64,000 nucleotides of DNA from Microbacterium terregens (GCF_039534975.1 NZ_BAAAWH010000001.1:186001-250000); one strand, 5' to 3'; shown: positions 34,961 through 44,015, numbered from the stretch's first letter. Made by a program: numbers and translations. Notes: a model not told the origin generated them from the sequence alone.

Positions 34961-35953
34961 CTAGAGCTTGTCCGACGGAGTGGTGTCGGCGGCGTTCTCC
35001 TTCGTCACGAGCGTCACATCGACGTCGACGAAGTTCTTGGCCGGCAGCTTGCCGTCCTTCTGGAATGCCACGACGTCCTCGATCAGCATGTCCAGAACGG
35101 CCGGCCAGGGCTGGTCGATCGTCGCCAGCATGTTGCCGCCCGCCTCGATTGCCGCGAGCGTCTCGGAGAGCGCGTCGACACCGGTCACCGGCGCGGTCGA
35201 GCCCGCTTCGGCCAGGCCCTGTGCGGCACCGAGTGCCGCGTCATCCCAGCCGGCCCACACGGCGTCCAGCCCGTCGGGGTTGGCGGAGAGGTAGTCGGAG
35301 ACGAAGTTCAGCGCCTCGGTGCGGCCGGTGGCCGGGTTGGTCACCTGCTGGGGCTCGCCGCCCACGACCGTCGCCCCGGCCTTCTCGAATGCCGTGACAG
35401 CGAGCGCGGAGCGGAACCGGATGCCGGCGTGCGGGTCGTGGCCGATGACCATGACGGTCTTGCCTTCCAGGCCGCCGATCGACTCGTCGATCGCCTCCAC
35501 CGTCTTGTCGACGATCTGCTGCTGGTTGGTGGTGATGTTGGTGACGAACGCATCGGTCGCCTCCGTGCCGGCGTCCATCGCGAAGATCGGGATCTCGGCG
35601 TCCTTCGCCGCTGTGACGATCGAGCCGATGGACGAGACATCGGTGTAGCCATCGAGGATGACGTCGGCGCCCTGGCCGATCGCGCTTTCGACGGCGGGGT
35701 TCATCTTCTGGAAGTCGAAGTCGCCCGGGATCATGGTCAGGTCCCAGCCCAGCTCATCCGCCTTGGCGGTGACGGCCTTGACCCACCATGCGCCGACCGG
35801 CGTCTGGTTGCCGGAGGTGAAGGCGATGACCTTGAGGGGCTCGTCTCCGCTTCCACCGCTGCTGTCGCCCGAACCCGAACCGGAACTGGAGCATCCGGTC
35901 AGTGCGAGAGCGGCCGCGGCGACCACGGCCGCGATCTTGAACGTGTTACGCAT
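34961..35953 (-). CDS. Sugar ABC transporter substrate-binding lipoprotein, RbsB type
   Basis: 330 residues. Signal peptide with lipobox LTGC (Cys21), a Ser/Gly-rich linker, then a periplasmic-binding protein 1 fold of the ribose type (AFTSGNQTPVGAWWVKAV, GADVILDGYTDVSS, VWAGWDDAALGAAQGL). Placed after its permease and flanked on both sides by stable hairpins (35998 and 34926), which may keep its mRNA abundant. Ligand unknown. Confidence 0.87.
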   Translation of the reverse strand: MRNTFKIAAVVAAAALALTGCSSSGSGSGDSSGGSGDEPLKVIAFTSGNQTPVGAWWVKAVTAKADELGWDLTMIPGDFDFQKMNPAVESAIGQGADVILDGYTDVSSIGSIVTAAKDAEIPIFAMDAGTEATDAFVTNITTNQQQIVDKTVEAIDESIGGLEGKTVMVIGHDPHAGIRFRSALAVTAFEKAGATVVGGEPQQVTNPATGRTEALNFVSDYLSANPDGLDAVWAGWDDAALGAAQGLAEAGSTAPVTGVDALSETLAAIEAGGNMLATIDQPWPAVLDMLIEDVVAFQKDGKLPAKNFVDVDVTLVTKENAADTTPSDKL

Positions 35954-35997
35954 GTGTTGACTCCTTTGTGTGACTGCGTTTCTTGCTTCTTGATACC

Positions 35998-36019
35998 CAC
36001 GCGGAACGGGTTCCGCGTG
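35998..36019 (-). promoter_or_regulatory. 22-base palindrome between permease and binding-protein genes
   Basis: CACGCGGAAC-GG-GTTCCGCGTG has ten-base perfect arms, 44 bases before the binding-protein start. With only two central bases it fits a protein-binding site; as RNA it would be a processing hairpin. No T-run follows. Confidence 0.5.
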
Positions 36020-36040
36020 ACGTTCGGCCGGATCGGGTCG

Positions 36041-37030
36041 CTATCTCTCCCGCGTCTTGAGACCGGACAGGACGACTGCGGCGATGATGATGAGCCCCGT
36101 CACCACCTGCTGGATGTAGGCGTTGACGCCGAGGATGTTCAAGCCGTTGCTCATCACGCCGATGATTCCCACGCCGATCATCGTGCCGCCGAGGTTGGCC
36201 GCCCCGGAGCGGATGACGGTCATGCCCAGGAAGACGGCCGCCACCGAGAACAGCGTGTTGTCGCCGCCTTGTTCGGCCGCGGCGCTGCCGAGCCGAGCGG
36301 CCAGCAGGATGCCGCCGATCGCGGAGATGAAGCCCGCCATCGTGAAGGCGAGCATCCGCGCCCAGCGCACGTTCACGCCGGACAGCCGTGCGACCTCTTC
36401 GTTGCCGCCGATCGCATGCAAGCGCCTACCCAGCGTCGTGAATCGCAGCAGTGCCCAGATGAGCACCGAGATCACGACGGCGAAGTACACCGGCAGCGGC
36501 ACGTTGAGGAACCTGCCCTGTCCCAGCTCGTTGAACTCGGCCGGCATGCCGAACACCGTCGTGCCGCCGGTGACCAGATACGCCAACCCGATGACCGAGG
36601 TCATCGTGGCCAGGGTTGCGATGAACGCCGAGAGGCGCAGATAGGCGATCAGCACGCCGTTGACCAGTCCCACCAGTAGACCGACCGCGAGACCGGCCAG
36701 GATCGACACCGGCAGCGGGTTGTCCCCGAGCAGGAGCGCGGCCGTGACCGCGCCGGCGAGACTCGAGGTCGCTCCTACCGACAGATCGAAGTCGCCGACG
36801 ACCATGACGATCGTCTGGGCCCCGGCGATGATCGCCAGGATCGAGATCTGGTACAGGATGTTGCGGATGTTCACGAACGACAGGAAGGTGTCGGGGCGCA
36901 TCGCGAAGAAGAAGAGGATCAGCAGGATCAGCGCCACAATCGTGCCGCTCTGCAGGAGGACTCGTCCGGCCGTGCGCGACTGCTGGGCCATCATGGCCCC
37001 GGTCCGGGTCGGCTCCTTCTGAATCGTCAT
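36041..37030 (-). CDS. Sugar ABC transporter permease, RbsC type
   Basis: 329 residues, eight to ten hydrophobic helices with the family motif GDFDLSVGATSSLAG and the C-terminal GTMIGVGIIGVMSNGLN. Start at 37030 overlaps the ATPase stop by ATGA, so the long upstream open frame is a shadow of the ATPase gene. Confidence 0.88.
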   Translation of the reverse strand: MTIQKEPTRTGAMMAQQSRTAGRVLLQSGTIVALILLILFFFAMRPDTFLSFVNIRNILYQISILAIIAGAQTIVMVVGDFDLSVGATSSLAGAVTAALLLGDNPLPVSILAGLAVGLLVGLVNGVLIAYLRLSAFIATLATMTSVIGLAYLVTGGTTVFGMPAEFNELGQGRFLNVPLPVYFAVVISVLIWALLRFTTLGRRLHAIGGNEEVARLSGVNVRWARMLAFTMAGFISAIGGILLAARLGSAAAEQGGDNTLFSVAAVFLGMTVIRSGAANLGGTMIGVGIIGVMSNGLNILGVNAYIQQVVTGLIIIAAVVLSGLKTRER

Positions 37031-38553
37031 GATGTGGACCTTCCGTAGGCGTAAGAGAGGAGGAGTTCGTCGTCGGCGCCCTCTGCGGGGACGTCGCCCG
37101 AGATCGAGCCTTCGTGCATGATGAGGATGCGATCGCACATGCCGATCAGCTCGGGCAGTTCGGAGCTGACAGCGATCACGGTGGTGCCGCTCGCTGCGAG
37201 CTCGCGGATGAGGCGGTAGATCTCCGCTTTGGTTCCGACGTCGATGCCGCGGGTGGGCTCGTCCATCAGAAGGACCTTCGGCCGGCGCGCGAGCATCTTG
37301 GCCAGTACGACCTTCTGCTGGTTGCCACCGGAGAGCTCGCCGACGGTCTGGCGCGCGCTGCGCGCCTTGATCTGAAGGTCGGCCATGCCGCGGTTGGCTA
37401 TCTGTGCGATCCGCTTGCCCGAGACCCAGCCGCCACGACTGACCGCCGGGATGTTGGCGAGGGCGATGTTGTCCTGGACGGACGAACCGAGCAGCACCCC
37501 CTGGCTGCGGCGCTCTTCCGGCACGAGCGCCATTCCGGCAGCGAGGACCCGGCCGACGCCGGCACGATGGGGGACGGCCACCCCACCCACGGTCACCGTT
37601 CCGGATTTCGCCCGCTGGGCCCCGGCGAGGATGCGCAGCAGCTCGCTGCGTCCGGAGCCGGCGAGGCCGCCGATGCCGAGGACCTCCCCCACGTGCGCCG
37701 TGAATGACACGTCCTTCACTCGCCGCCCCTGCAGATCCTCCACGGCGAGGGCGACCTCCGCGGTCGCCGTCCCCCGCTCGGGGTAGAGGGAGTCGGCGTT
37801 GCGGCCGACCATTGTCGAGATGACCTCGTTGATGGTCGTGTCGGCCACGTTCTTCGTGATGATCGTCTCGCCGTTGCGCATGATCGTGAGGCGGTCGCAG
37901 AGTTCGAAGACCTCCTCGAGCCGGTGGGAGACGTAGACGACTGCCACGCCCTCGTCGCGGAGGGAGCGCAGGACGGTGAAGACCTCGCGGATCTCGGTGT
38001 CGGTGAGCGATGCCGTCGGCTCGTCCAGGATCAGGACCCGCGCATCCGTGGCCAGAGCACGCGCGACCGCGACCATCGTCTGCTGCACCGGCGACAGGTC
38101 GCCGGCCAGCTTGCGCATCGAGATCTTCTGGTTCAGCCGATCGAGCTGCACACGGGCCTGACGCCGGAGCGCGCGGCCGTTGACGATGCCGGCCCGACTG
38201 GGCAGCTGCTCTCCGAGCAGCACGTTCTCGGCGACCGAGGTCGTCGGCACGATCGAGAGCTCCTGGTAGAGCGCCACGATGCCGGCCTTGTGAGCTGCGC
38301 GGACGTTGGCGAACTCGACCTCCTCGCCGTTGCGATGGATCTGTCCCGAGTCGGGTGCGTAGAGACCCGTGATGACCTTGATGAGCGTCGACTTGCCGGC
38401 ACCGTTCTCGCCGAGGAGTGCGTGGATCTCGCCGGGTTGGACCGACAGCTGCACACCCTTCAATGCGTGGACACCGTCGAAGCTCTTCACGATATCGACG
38501 GCCTCGAGAGCTGGGGTCGCGGTGAGGACGGCCTCGCTCGCGGGCAGCGTCAT
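37027..38553 (-). CDS. Sugar ABC transporter ATPase with two nucleotide-binding domains, RbsA type
   Basis: 508 residues. First domain Walker A GENGAGKS (about 48-55), with Walker B ILDEPTAS; second domain with a degenerate P-loop (GLAGSGRSE) and LSGGNQQKV, typical of RbsA/MglA. ATGA overlaps on both sides. It powers the RbsBC-like importer. Confidence 0.9.
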   Translation of the reverse strand: MTLPASEAVLTATPALEAVDIVKSFDGVHALKGVQLSVQPGEIHALLGENGAGKSTLIKVITGLYAPDSGQIHRNGEEVEFANVRAAHKAGIVALYQELSIVPTTSVAENVLLGEQLPSRAGIVNGRALRRQARVQLDRLNQKISMRKLAGDLSPVQQTMVAVARALATDARVLILDEPTASLTDTEIREVFTVLRSLRDEGVAVVYVSHRLEEVFELCDRLTIMRNGETIITKNVADTTINEVISTMVGRNADSLYPERGTATAEVALAVEDLQGRRVKDVSFTAHVGEVLGIGGLAGSGRSELLRILAGAQRAKSGTVTVGGVAVPHRAGVGRVLAAGMALVPEERRSQGVLLGSSVQDNIALANIPAVSRGGWVSGKRIAQIANRGMADLQIKARSARQTVGELSGGNQQKVVLAKMLARRPKVLLMDEPTRGIDVGTKAEIYRLIRELAASGTTVIAVSSELPELIGMCDRILIMHEGSISGDVPAEGADDELLLSYAYGRSTS

Positions 38554-39620
38554 GACGCAGTCCCGGAGTCTTCGATGTCGTTGCAGCGGATCAGCACCTT
38601 CGCATAGGCACCGCTGATGTGCGTGGCGAACGCCTCGGCGGCATCTTCGAGGTCGAACACCGACTGGGTCAGATCGTCCAGCTCCAGGTAGGGCAGGAGC
38701 TGCAGGGCTCGCGGGAATGCGTAGGGCGAGACGAAGACGCCGGTGAGGGTGAGTTCCTTCAGATAGAGGTAGTCCGAGAGGTTCAGCGGCATCTCGAAGT
38801 CGTGCGGATACATCGCCCCGTAGATGACCGTCGCACCCTTCGCGGCGATATCGAGCAGGCCCCGCACGGCACGAGCGGACCCGGAGGCGTCGATCACGAC
38901 GTCGAACCCGGCGCCCTGCGTGATCTCCTCCGACCGCTGGTACTGATCCTCGGTGACCGGGTCGATGACGGCATCCGCTCCGTGCCGCAGAGCCATCTCG
39001 CGGCGTTCGGCGATCGGCTCGATGAGAGTGAGTGAGGTCGCGCCGTTGCGCTTCATGACCTGCAGCGCGAGTTGGCCGATCGGGCCGCCCCCGCAGATCG
39101 CGACGCGGTCGCCGACCTTGATGTGGGTCTTATCGGCGATGCGCACCGCCACCGAGATGGGCTCCAGGAGGCATCCGTGCAGGAGCGATACCGAGTCGGG
39201 CAGCTTGTACACCTGCGACTCGTGCCAGGTCACCGTCTCTGCCATGCCGGGCCGGTTGTAATCCTGAATGTGCTCGCAGAACTGCTGCTTGCCGGCACGG
39301 CAGGGTGTGCACGTGCCGCAGAAGCGCAGGAAGTTCCCGGCGACGCGGTCGCCGATCTGCAGCCCGTTGCGGTGCGCGCGGTCCCCGAGCGCCTCGACCA
39401 CGCCGGACAGCTCGTGGCCCAGACCGATCGGGACGTCGGTGCCGAAGAATCCCTCGGCCAGGTGCGGGTCGGATCCGCAGATGGCCGAGTAGGCCACACG
39501 GATCCGGACGTCCTCCGGGCCCAGTGGCTGGTCGGGGAAGTCCACGACGCCGATGCGGCCCCGCGTAACTTCATCCGGATCGCGCAGGCTGCCGATCTTG
39601 GTGACCGCGACTGTTCTCAT
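38550..39620 (-). CDS. Zinc-dependent medium-chain dehydrogenase, sorbitol/threonine dehydrogenase type
   Basis: 356 residues. Catalytic zinc in AICGSDPH and GHELSG, structural zinc in CGTCTPCRAGKQQFC, Rossmann GGGPIGQLA. Start has GGAGAG upstream. In the operon it follows the transketolase halves and precedes the transporter, so oxidation of the imported polyol or sugar to a ketose is a fair guess. Confidence 0.82.
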   Translation of the reverse strand: MRTVAVTKIGSLRDPDEVTRGRIGVVDFPDQPLGPEDVRIRVAYSAICGSDPHLAEGFFGTDVPIGLGHELSGVVEALGDRAHRNGLQIGDRVAGNFLRFCGTCTPCRAGKQQFCEHIQDYNRPGMAETVTWHESQVYKLPDSVSLLHGCLLEPISVAVRIADKTHIKVGDRVAICGGGPIGQLALQVMKRNGATSLTLIEPIAERREMALRHGADAVIDPVTEDQYQRSEEITQGAGFDVVIDASGSARAVRGLLDIAAKGATVIYGAMYPHDFEMPLNLSDYLYLKELTLTGVFVSPYAFPRALQLLPYLELDDLTQSVFDLEDAAEAFATHISGAYAKVLIRCNDIEDSGTAS

Positions 39621-39656
39621 TCGTCTCTCCGTTGGGCGAGCGGGGGCCGTCGGGCG

Positions 39657-40622
39657 TCAGTCGCCGGCGGCGAGAACGCGGCGGGTCGCGGCGATGGTCG
39701 CGGTCAGGCCGTAGCCGTGCTTGTCGCGCAGCTCCTCGTCCTCGCCGAAGCCGGCGTAGACCTGCGGGATGCCGAGCCGCTCGAACGCGGTCAGATGGAT
39801 GCCGCGGTCGGCGATCACGTCCGCCACCCGGGAGGCGAGACCGCCGTAGGCGAGGTGGTCCTCGAGGATCACGAACCGTCCGCCGGTCTCGGCGGCGCAC
39901 TGCGCGATGAGTTCCTCGTCGATCGGCTTGAGCGTGAACATGTCCACCACGCGGACAGACCGGCCGTCCTTCGCGAGCTCCTCAGCGGCATCCAGTGCCT
40001 GGGCCACGACCGTGCCGTGCGTGAAGATCGTCGCGTCCGTGCCCTCGCGGGCGATGATGCCCTTGCCGATGCGGATCTCGTGCTGTCCGGGTTCGTAGAG
40101 GACCTTGTCCTTCTTGCCGACGGCGAGACGGATGTAGATCGGACCCTCCATCGTCATCGACTGCCGAATGATCTCGCCCACCATCAGCGGGTCACCGACC
40201 GAGGTGACCGTCATGTTGGTCAGCGCGCACATCAACGCGAGGTCCTCGACGGCGTAGTGGGTGGAGCCGCCGTTGCCGACCAGTCCGCCGTGGGTGCCGA
40301 TGATCTTCACCGGCAGATTCGGGTAGCAGACGTCGCTGCGGACCTGTTCCAGCGCCCGCATGCTCAAGAACGGCAGCATGCCCGACACGACGGGGATGTT
40401 CCCGTCGTAGGCCAATCCGGCGGCGATGCCGACGCACACCTGCTCGGCCAGCCCCACGTCCAGGAATCGCTCCGGGAACTTGTCGCGGAACTCCACCAGG
40501 GTCGCGCCGATGTCTGGGGTGAGCACCCAGAGGTTCGGGTAGTCGTCGCCGAGCTCGGCGAGGGTCGTTCCGATCACGGAACGGGCGGAGAGCATCTCTC
40601 CGAAGGTGAAGGTAACGGGCAT
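39657..40622 (-). CDS. Transketolase, C-terminal subunit
   Basis: 321 residues holding the pyrimidine-binding and C-terminal domains of transketolase: DIGATLVEFRDKFPERFLDVGLAEQ-type motif near 36-60 with the conserved Glu, and GTHGGLVGNGGSTH. Start at 40622 overlaps the N-subunit stop by ATGA. Split transketolases of this size occur in specialised sugar pathways (for example apiose and sulfosugar routes). No sugar kinase is in the operon, so a donor without phosphate is possible. Confidence 0.85.
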   Translation of the reverse strand: MPVTFTFGEMLSARSVIGTTLAELGDDYPNLWVLTPDIGATLVEFRDKFPERFLDVGLAEQVCVGIAAGLAYDGNIPVVSGMLPFLSMRALEQVRSDVCYPNLPVKIIGTHGGLVGNGGSTHYAVEDLALMCALTNMTVTSVGDPLMVGEIIRQSMTMEGPIYIRLAVGKKDKVLYEPGQHEIRIGKGIIAREGTDATIFTHGTVVAQALDAAEELAKDGRSVRVVDMFTLKPIDEELIAQCAAETGGRFVILEDHLAYGGLASRVADVIADRGIHLTAFERLGIPQVYAGFGEDEELRDKHGYGLTATIAATRRVLAAGD

Positions 40623-41500
40623 CAGACGGACTCCTTCTGGCGGGATGCCTCGAGCGCTGCCATCGCGCGCTCCAGATCGGCGGCGCCGAGCGAGCCGGCG
40701 TGCCAGGCGAGGTTGCGCTCCATGAAGTCGACGCCCTTGCCCTTGACGGTTTCGCAGATGACCACGGTGGGGCGGTTGCTGTCCGTGGCCGGGAGCGCAT
40801 CGATCGCCTCGACCAGCTGGCCCATGTCGTGGCCGTCGATGTGCACGACATTCCAGCCGAACGCCGCCCACTTGTCCGGATACGGCTCGAAGACGACCCG
40901 CTCCTCGGCGAAGCTCGTCATCATCTGACGGTTGCGGTCCACGAACGCCACGAGATTGCCGAGCTCATTGCTGCGCGCGGCCATCGCCGCTTCCCACACC
41001 GACCCCTCGCCGGTCTCCCCGTCGCCGAGCAGACACACGACGCGGTGCGATTCGCCACGACCCCGGGCGCTCAGCGCCATGCCGACCGCGATCGGCAGAC
41101 CGTGCCCCAAAGACCCGGTGGAGCACTCCACACCTGGCAGCTGCACCTTGCACGGGTGCATCCCATACGCACTGTCGAGCTGCCCGTATGTGTCGACGAT
41201 CCCCTCATAGGAGAAGAACCCGCGGATCGACATCGCGATGTACATGCACACCGCCGCGTGACCCTTGCTCAGAACGAAGCGGTCGCGCTCCGGGTTGCGC
41301 AGATCGGTCGGGTCCACGTGCAGGCCGTACTCGAACAGCGCGGTGAAGATGTCCGCCGCGGACAGATCGCCGCCGATATGAACGGCGCCCTCATAGGTGC
41401 CGCACAGGTGCAGCAGCTTCGACCTCAGCTCGAACGCGAGATCTTCCAGCTCCTCGACGGTGCGCGGGTTCTCCCGCTTCTGAAGCGTCGCTTCACCCAT
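40622..41500 (-). CDS. Transketolase, N-terminal subunit (thiamine diphosphate domain)
   Basis: 292 residues. Thiamine diphosphate motif GDGETGEGSVWEAAMAA ending in FVDRN; also SKGHAAVCMY and STGSLGHGLPIAVG. Start at 41500 chosen because GAGGAGG lies six bases before; two upstream ATGs lack it. First gene of the minus-strand operon running to 30604, with palindromes in its promoter at 41624 and 41646. Confidence 0.86.
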   Translation of the reverse strand: MGEATLQKRENPRTVEELEDLAFELRSKLLHLCGTYEGAVHIGGDLSAADIFTALFEYGLHVDPTDLRNPERDRFVLSKGHAAVCMYIAMSIRGFFSYEGIVDTYGQLDSAYGMHPCKVQLPGVECSTGSLGHGLPIAVGMALSARGRGESHRVVCLLGDGETGEGSVWEAAMAARSNELGNLVAFVDRNRQMMTSFAEERVVFEPYPDKWAAFGWNVVHIDGHDMGQLVEAIDALPATDSNRPTVVICETVKGKGVDFMERNLAWHAGSLGAADLERAMAALEASRQKESV

Positions 41501-41623
41501 CACATGCCTCCTCATCGATGACACGGACATCTCTGAGGCGGCATGGCGCGCGTCCTCAGCGACTCTCGCTTGCGATCGGATCCGTGTTCCGGACCTCGAC
41601 TGAGCGACAATAACACGAAGTGA

Positions 41624-41635
41624 TTTACAAGTAAA
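41624..41635. promoter_or_regulatory. Operator candidate 1 of the sugar-type operon
   Basis: TTTAC-AA-GTAAA. On the minus strand a TTTACT -35 in this site is 17 bases from TATTGT, a plausible promoter of the transketolase operon, so binding here would repress it. Confidence 0.5.
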
Positions 41636-41645
41636 CAGGAATGCA

Positions 41646-41661
41646 CGTAAACTTGTTTACG
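41646..41661. promoter_or_regulatory. Operator candidate 2 of the divergent region
   Basis: CGTAAAC-TT-GTTTACG, perfect seven-base arms, centred 24 bases from the site at 41624, about two helix turns. Both share TWWACTTGTWWA on one strand. Confidence 0.55.
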
Positions 41662-41717
41662 ATGCTCATAGGCATCAGTGGTGCATATGCAAGTCACAGA
41701 GAGGTGCTTGATCAGTC

Positions 41718-43205
41718 ATGACTGAAACGTTGGAGACCGTTCGAACGGGTCTGTTCATCGGTGGGGTGGAGCGGTCCACTGCCGAGTCGCTTGCGGTTGC
41801 GGATCCGGGTAAGCCGGGTGTGATCGTGGGGTATGCGGCGTCTGCCACGGAGGAGGATGTCGCGGATGCGGTGGCCGCGGCGAAGGGTGCGTTCCCGGCG
41901 TGGTCGGCGTTGAGCGCGACCGAGCGGGCCGGGGTGATGGCCGAGGCGATCGCCGGGATCGCGGATGAGCGTGATGCGGATGCGGCGATCCTGTCGCAGG
42001 AGAACGGCAAGGTCCGGTTCGAGGCGTGGGTGGACGCGCTGGTGTTCGAGATCCGTTGGAACCTCGCGTTGATGGTCGCCGATGAGGTGGACACCGGCAA
42101 GGTCCTCCCGGTGGTCCCGGGTATCCCGGTCGAGACGGTCGTGTCGTACCAGGCGTTGGGTGTGGTGACCCTGATCGTGCCGTTCAACTGGCCGATCGCG
42201 ATCCTCGGCGCCGCGCTGCCGCACGCGCTGCTGGCCGGTAACACCGCGATCGTGAAGCCGCCGCCCTCGACGCCGTTGGCGTTGACCCGTGTGATCCAGC
42301 GGATCGCGCAGAAGCTTCCCGCCGGGGTGCTGAACGTGGTCACCGGCAAGGACGAGAACATGTCCGGCCTGATCTCGAACACCGATATCGCGAAGGTGTG
42401 CTTCACCGGCAGCGTCAACGGCGGCAAGCGGATCATGCAGATGGCCGCGACCTCGCTCACCCGGGTCACGCTCGAGCTGGGCGGGAACGACGCGGCGATC
42501 TTCCTCGAGGACGCCATCATCGATGACACCCACCTGGACCGTCTCTACGCGGCGATCTACGACACCACCGGGCAGATCTGCATGAACGCCAAACGCGTCT
42601 ACGTGCACAACTCCCGGCTGGACGAGGTCGTCGCCGGGCTCAGCGCCCGGCTGGAGAAGGTGGTCCTCGGATACGGGCTGGACGAGGGCACCACGATGGG
42701 GCCGCTACACCAGTCCGCGCAGAAGGCGTTCGTGGAGGAGCTCATCCAGGAGGCCAAGGACGCCGGCGCCGACGTGCGCGAGTTCGGCGAGCTCCCCGGT
42801 GGGGACCTTGCCGGCGGGAACTTCCTGCGCCCGGCGATCGTGGTCGGCGCCGACCCCGCACTGCGCGTGGTCACCCAGGAGCAGTTCGGTCCGGTCATCC
42901 CGATCATCGGCTTCGACACCGAGGACGAAGCGATCACGGCAGCCAACGACACCTGGGCGGGCCTGTGCGGGTCGGTCTGGACCGCCGACGCGGACGCCGC
43001 CACCCGGGTCGGCGGGCAACTCGCCTGCGGCTACGTGTGGGTCAACGACCACGGCGCGACCCGCCTGGACCTGCGCGCCCCGTTCGGCGGCATGAAGCAA
43101 TCCGGATTCGGCCGCGAACAGGGCATCGAAGGCATCCGCGCCTTCCAAGACACCCGCTCCATCGCCACCATCGACGCCACCGCGCTCGCCGCACAGGCGC
43201 ACTGA
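41718..43205 (+). CDS. Aldehyde dehydrogenase, copy 2
   Basis: 495 residues, aligned along its whole length with copy 1 at 18219 and differing mainly near the N-terminus; catalytic Glu in LELGGND and Cys in GQICMNAKR. An 80-base block (42762-42841) is identical in DNA to copy 1 (19302-19381). The first half prefers G- and T-ending codons, the second half C-ending ones, so the gene looks mosaic. Divergent from the transketolase operon and upstream of MarR, metF, purU and ligM, where an aromatic aldehyde substrate fits. Confidence 0.83.
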   Translation: MTETLETVRTGLFIGGVERSTAESLAVADPGKPGVIVGYAASATEEDVADAVAAAKGAFPAWSALSATERAGVMAEAIAGIADERDADAAILSQENGKVRFEAWVDALVFEIRWNLALMVADEVDTGKVLPVVPGIPVETVVSYQALGVVTLIVPFNWPIAILGAALPHALLAGNTAIVKPPPSTPLALTRVIQRIAQKLPAGVLNVVTGKDENMSGLISNTDIAKVCFTGSVNGGKRIMQMAATSLTRVTLELGGNDAAIFLEDAIIDDTHLDRLYAAIYDTTGQICMNAKRVYVHNSRLDEVVAGLSARLEKVVLGYGLDEGTTMGPLHQSAQKAFVEELIQEAKDAGADVREFGELPGGDLAGGNFLRPAIVVGADPALRVVTQEQFGPVIPIIGFDTEDEAITAANDTWAGLCGSVWTADADAATRVGGQLACGYVWVNDHGATRLDLRAPFGGMKQSGFGREQGIEGIRAFQDTRSIATIDATALAAQAH

Positions 43206-43333
43206 TGGGCGGTCGCGGCCGGCATCCTCGGCTTCCCGGGTCGAGGGTGTCGGCCGCGGCACCCTTCGCGCCTCCGCGTGGGCGGCTGACGACGATCCCA
43301 GTGGTCTCGTTCAGCCCGCTCGATAGACTCACG

Positions 43334-43351
43334 TCACGGAATCTGCCGTGA
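43334..43351. promoter_or_regulatory. Inverted repeat before the second MarR gene
   Basis: TCACGG-N6-CCGTGA, five bases after a -10-like TAGACT (43324-43329). It covers a possible GTG start at 43348 and thus favours the later TTG start. Possible autoregulatory site or leader hairpin. Confidence 0.4.
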
Positions 43352-43374
43352 TCCGTCGCTGGAACGGAGTCCGA

Positions 43375-43917
43375 TTGACTGGCGACTTGGACGCTGACGC
43401 CGGGCCCCTGTTCGTCGGCGGCCCGGAGATCGTCACCGCACCTTTGGAGGACGTGATCGACACGGAGAAGTTCACGCCGCGGCTGATCGCCCTGCTGTCG
43501 AACGCGCTCGTCTGGCGGGAGTCGCGCCTGCTGCGGCAGGAGTTCAGCCTGGGCACGAACGATTGGCGGGTCATCTCCGCGCTGGCGATCCGGCCCGGTG
43601 CCACCTCCAGCGACATCTCCGAATTCGTGGCGATGAACAAGGCGGTGGTCTCCAAGAGCGTCAACACGCTCATCACCCGCGGACTGATCGTTCCAGCCGA
43701 CGGTGCCCGCGGGTCGCGTCCCCTCTACCTCACCCGCGAGGGCGCGGATATGCACGTCCGCATGATGCCGATCTCACTGGAGGGGCAGGAGATCGTGCTC
43801 GGCGACCTGAGCTCCGCCGAGATCGACCAGCTCAACTCTCTGCTCGGCAGGCTCCTTCAGAAGATGCCCGAGCTCTCGCGCGCGTCCGAGTCGCCCGCGC
43901 CCGCAGACGCGGGCTGA
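43375..43917 (+). CDS. MarR-family regulator (DesR-like position)
   Basis: About 180 residues, MarR winged helix near 55-130 (ATSSDISEFVAMNKAVVSKSVNTLITRGL). TTG at 43375 with GGAG five bases before is preferred; GTG at 43348 would add nine residues. In Sphingobium a MarR protein, DesR, represses ligM and desB and is released by vanillate and syringate. This gene is directly upstream of metF-purU-ligM, and a palindrome at 43942 recurs at 14379 near ligM-like gene 2 and galB. That supports a DesR-like job by context; homology beyond the family is not shown. Confidence 0.8.
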   Translation: MTGDLDADAGPLFVGGPEIVTAPLEDVIDTEKFTPRLIALLSNALVWRESRLLRQEFSLGTNDWRVISALAIRPGATSSDISEFVAMNKAVVSKSVNTLITRGLIVPADGARGSRPLYLTREGADMHVRMMPISLEGQEIVLGDLSSAEIDQLNSLLGRLLQKMPELSRASESPAPADAG

Positions 43918-43941
43918 CGAGCGATTTACCTATAGACATTC

Positions 43942-43955
43942 CCTATGTACATAGG
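43942..43955. promoter_or_regulatory. Candidate MarR-type operator, copy 2
   Basis: CCTATGTACATAGG, a perfect 14-base palindrome between the MarR gene and metF. A half-like CCTATAGACATTCC precedes it at 43929. Confidence 0.6.
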
Positions 43956-44015
43956 TACTGTGGAGGGCGGAAGGCACAGACGACTTCCGACTGAAAGCGG
44001 AAAGGACCTCGATCA

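Noticed and set aside
40567-40582. Palindrome GTTCCGATCACGGAAC resembling the IclR-type box
   Set aside because: It lies inside the transketolase C-subunit coding sequence, has different spacing (N4) and no promoter nearby.
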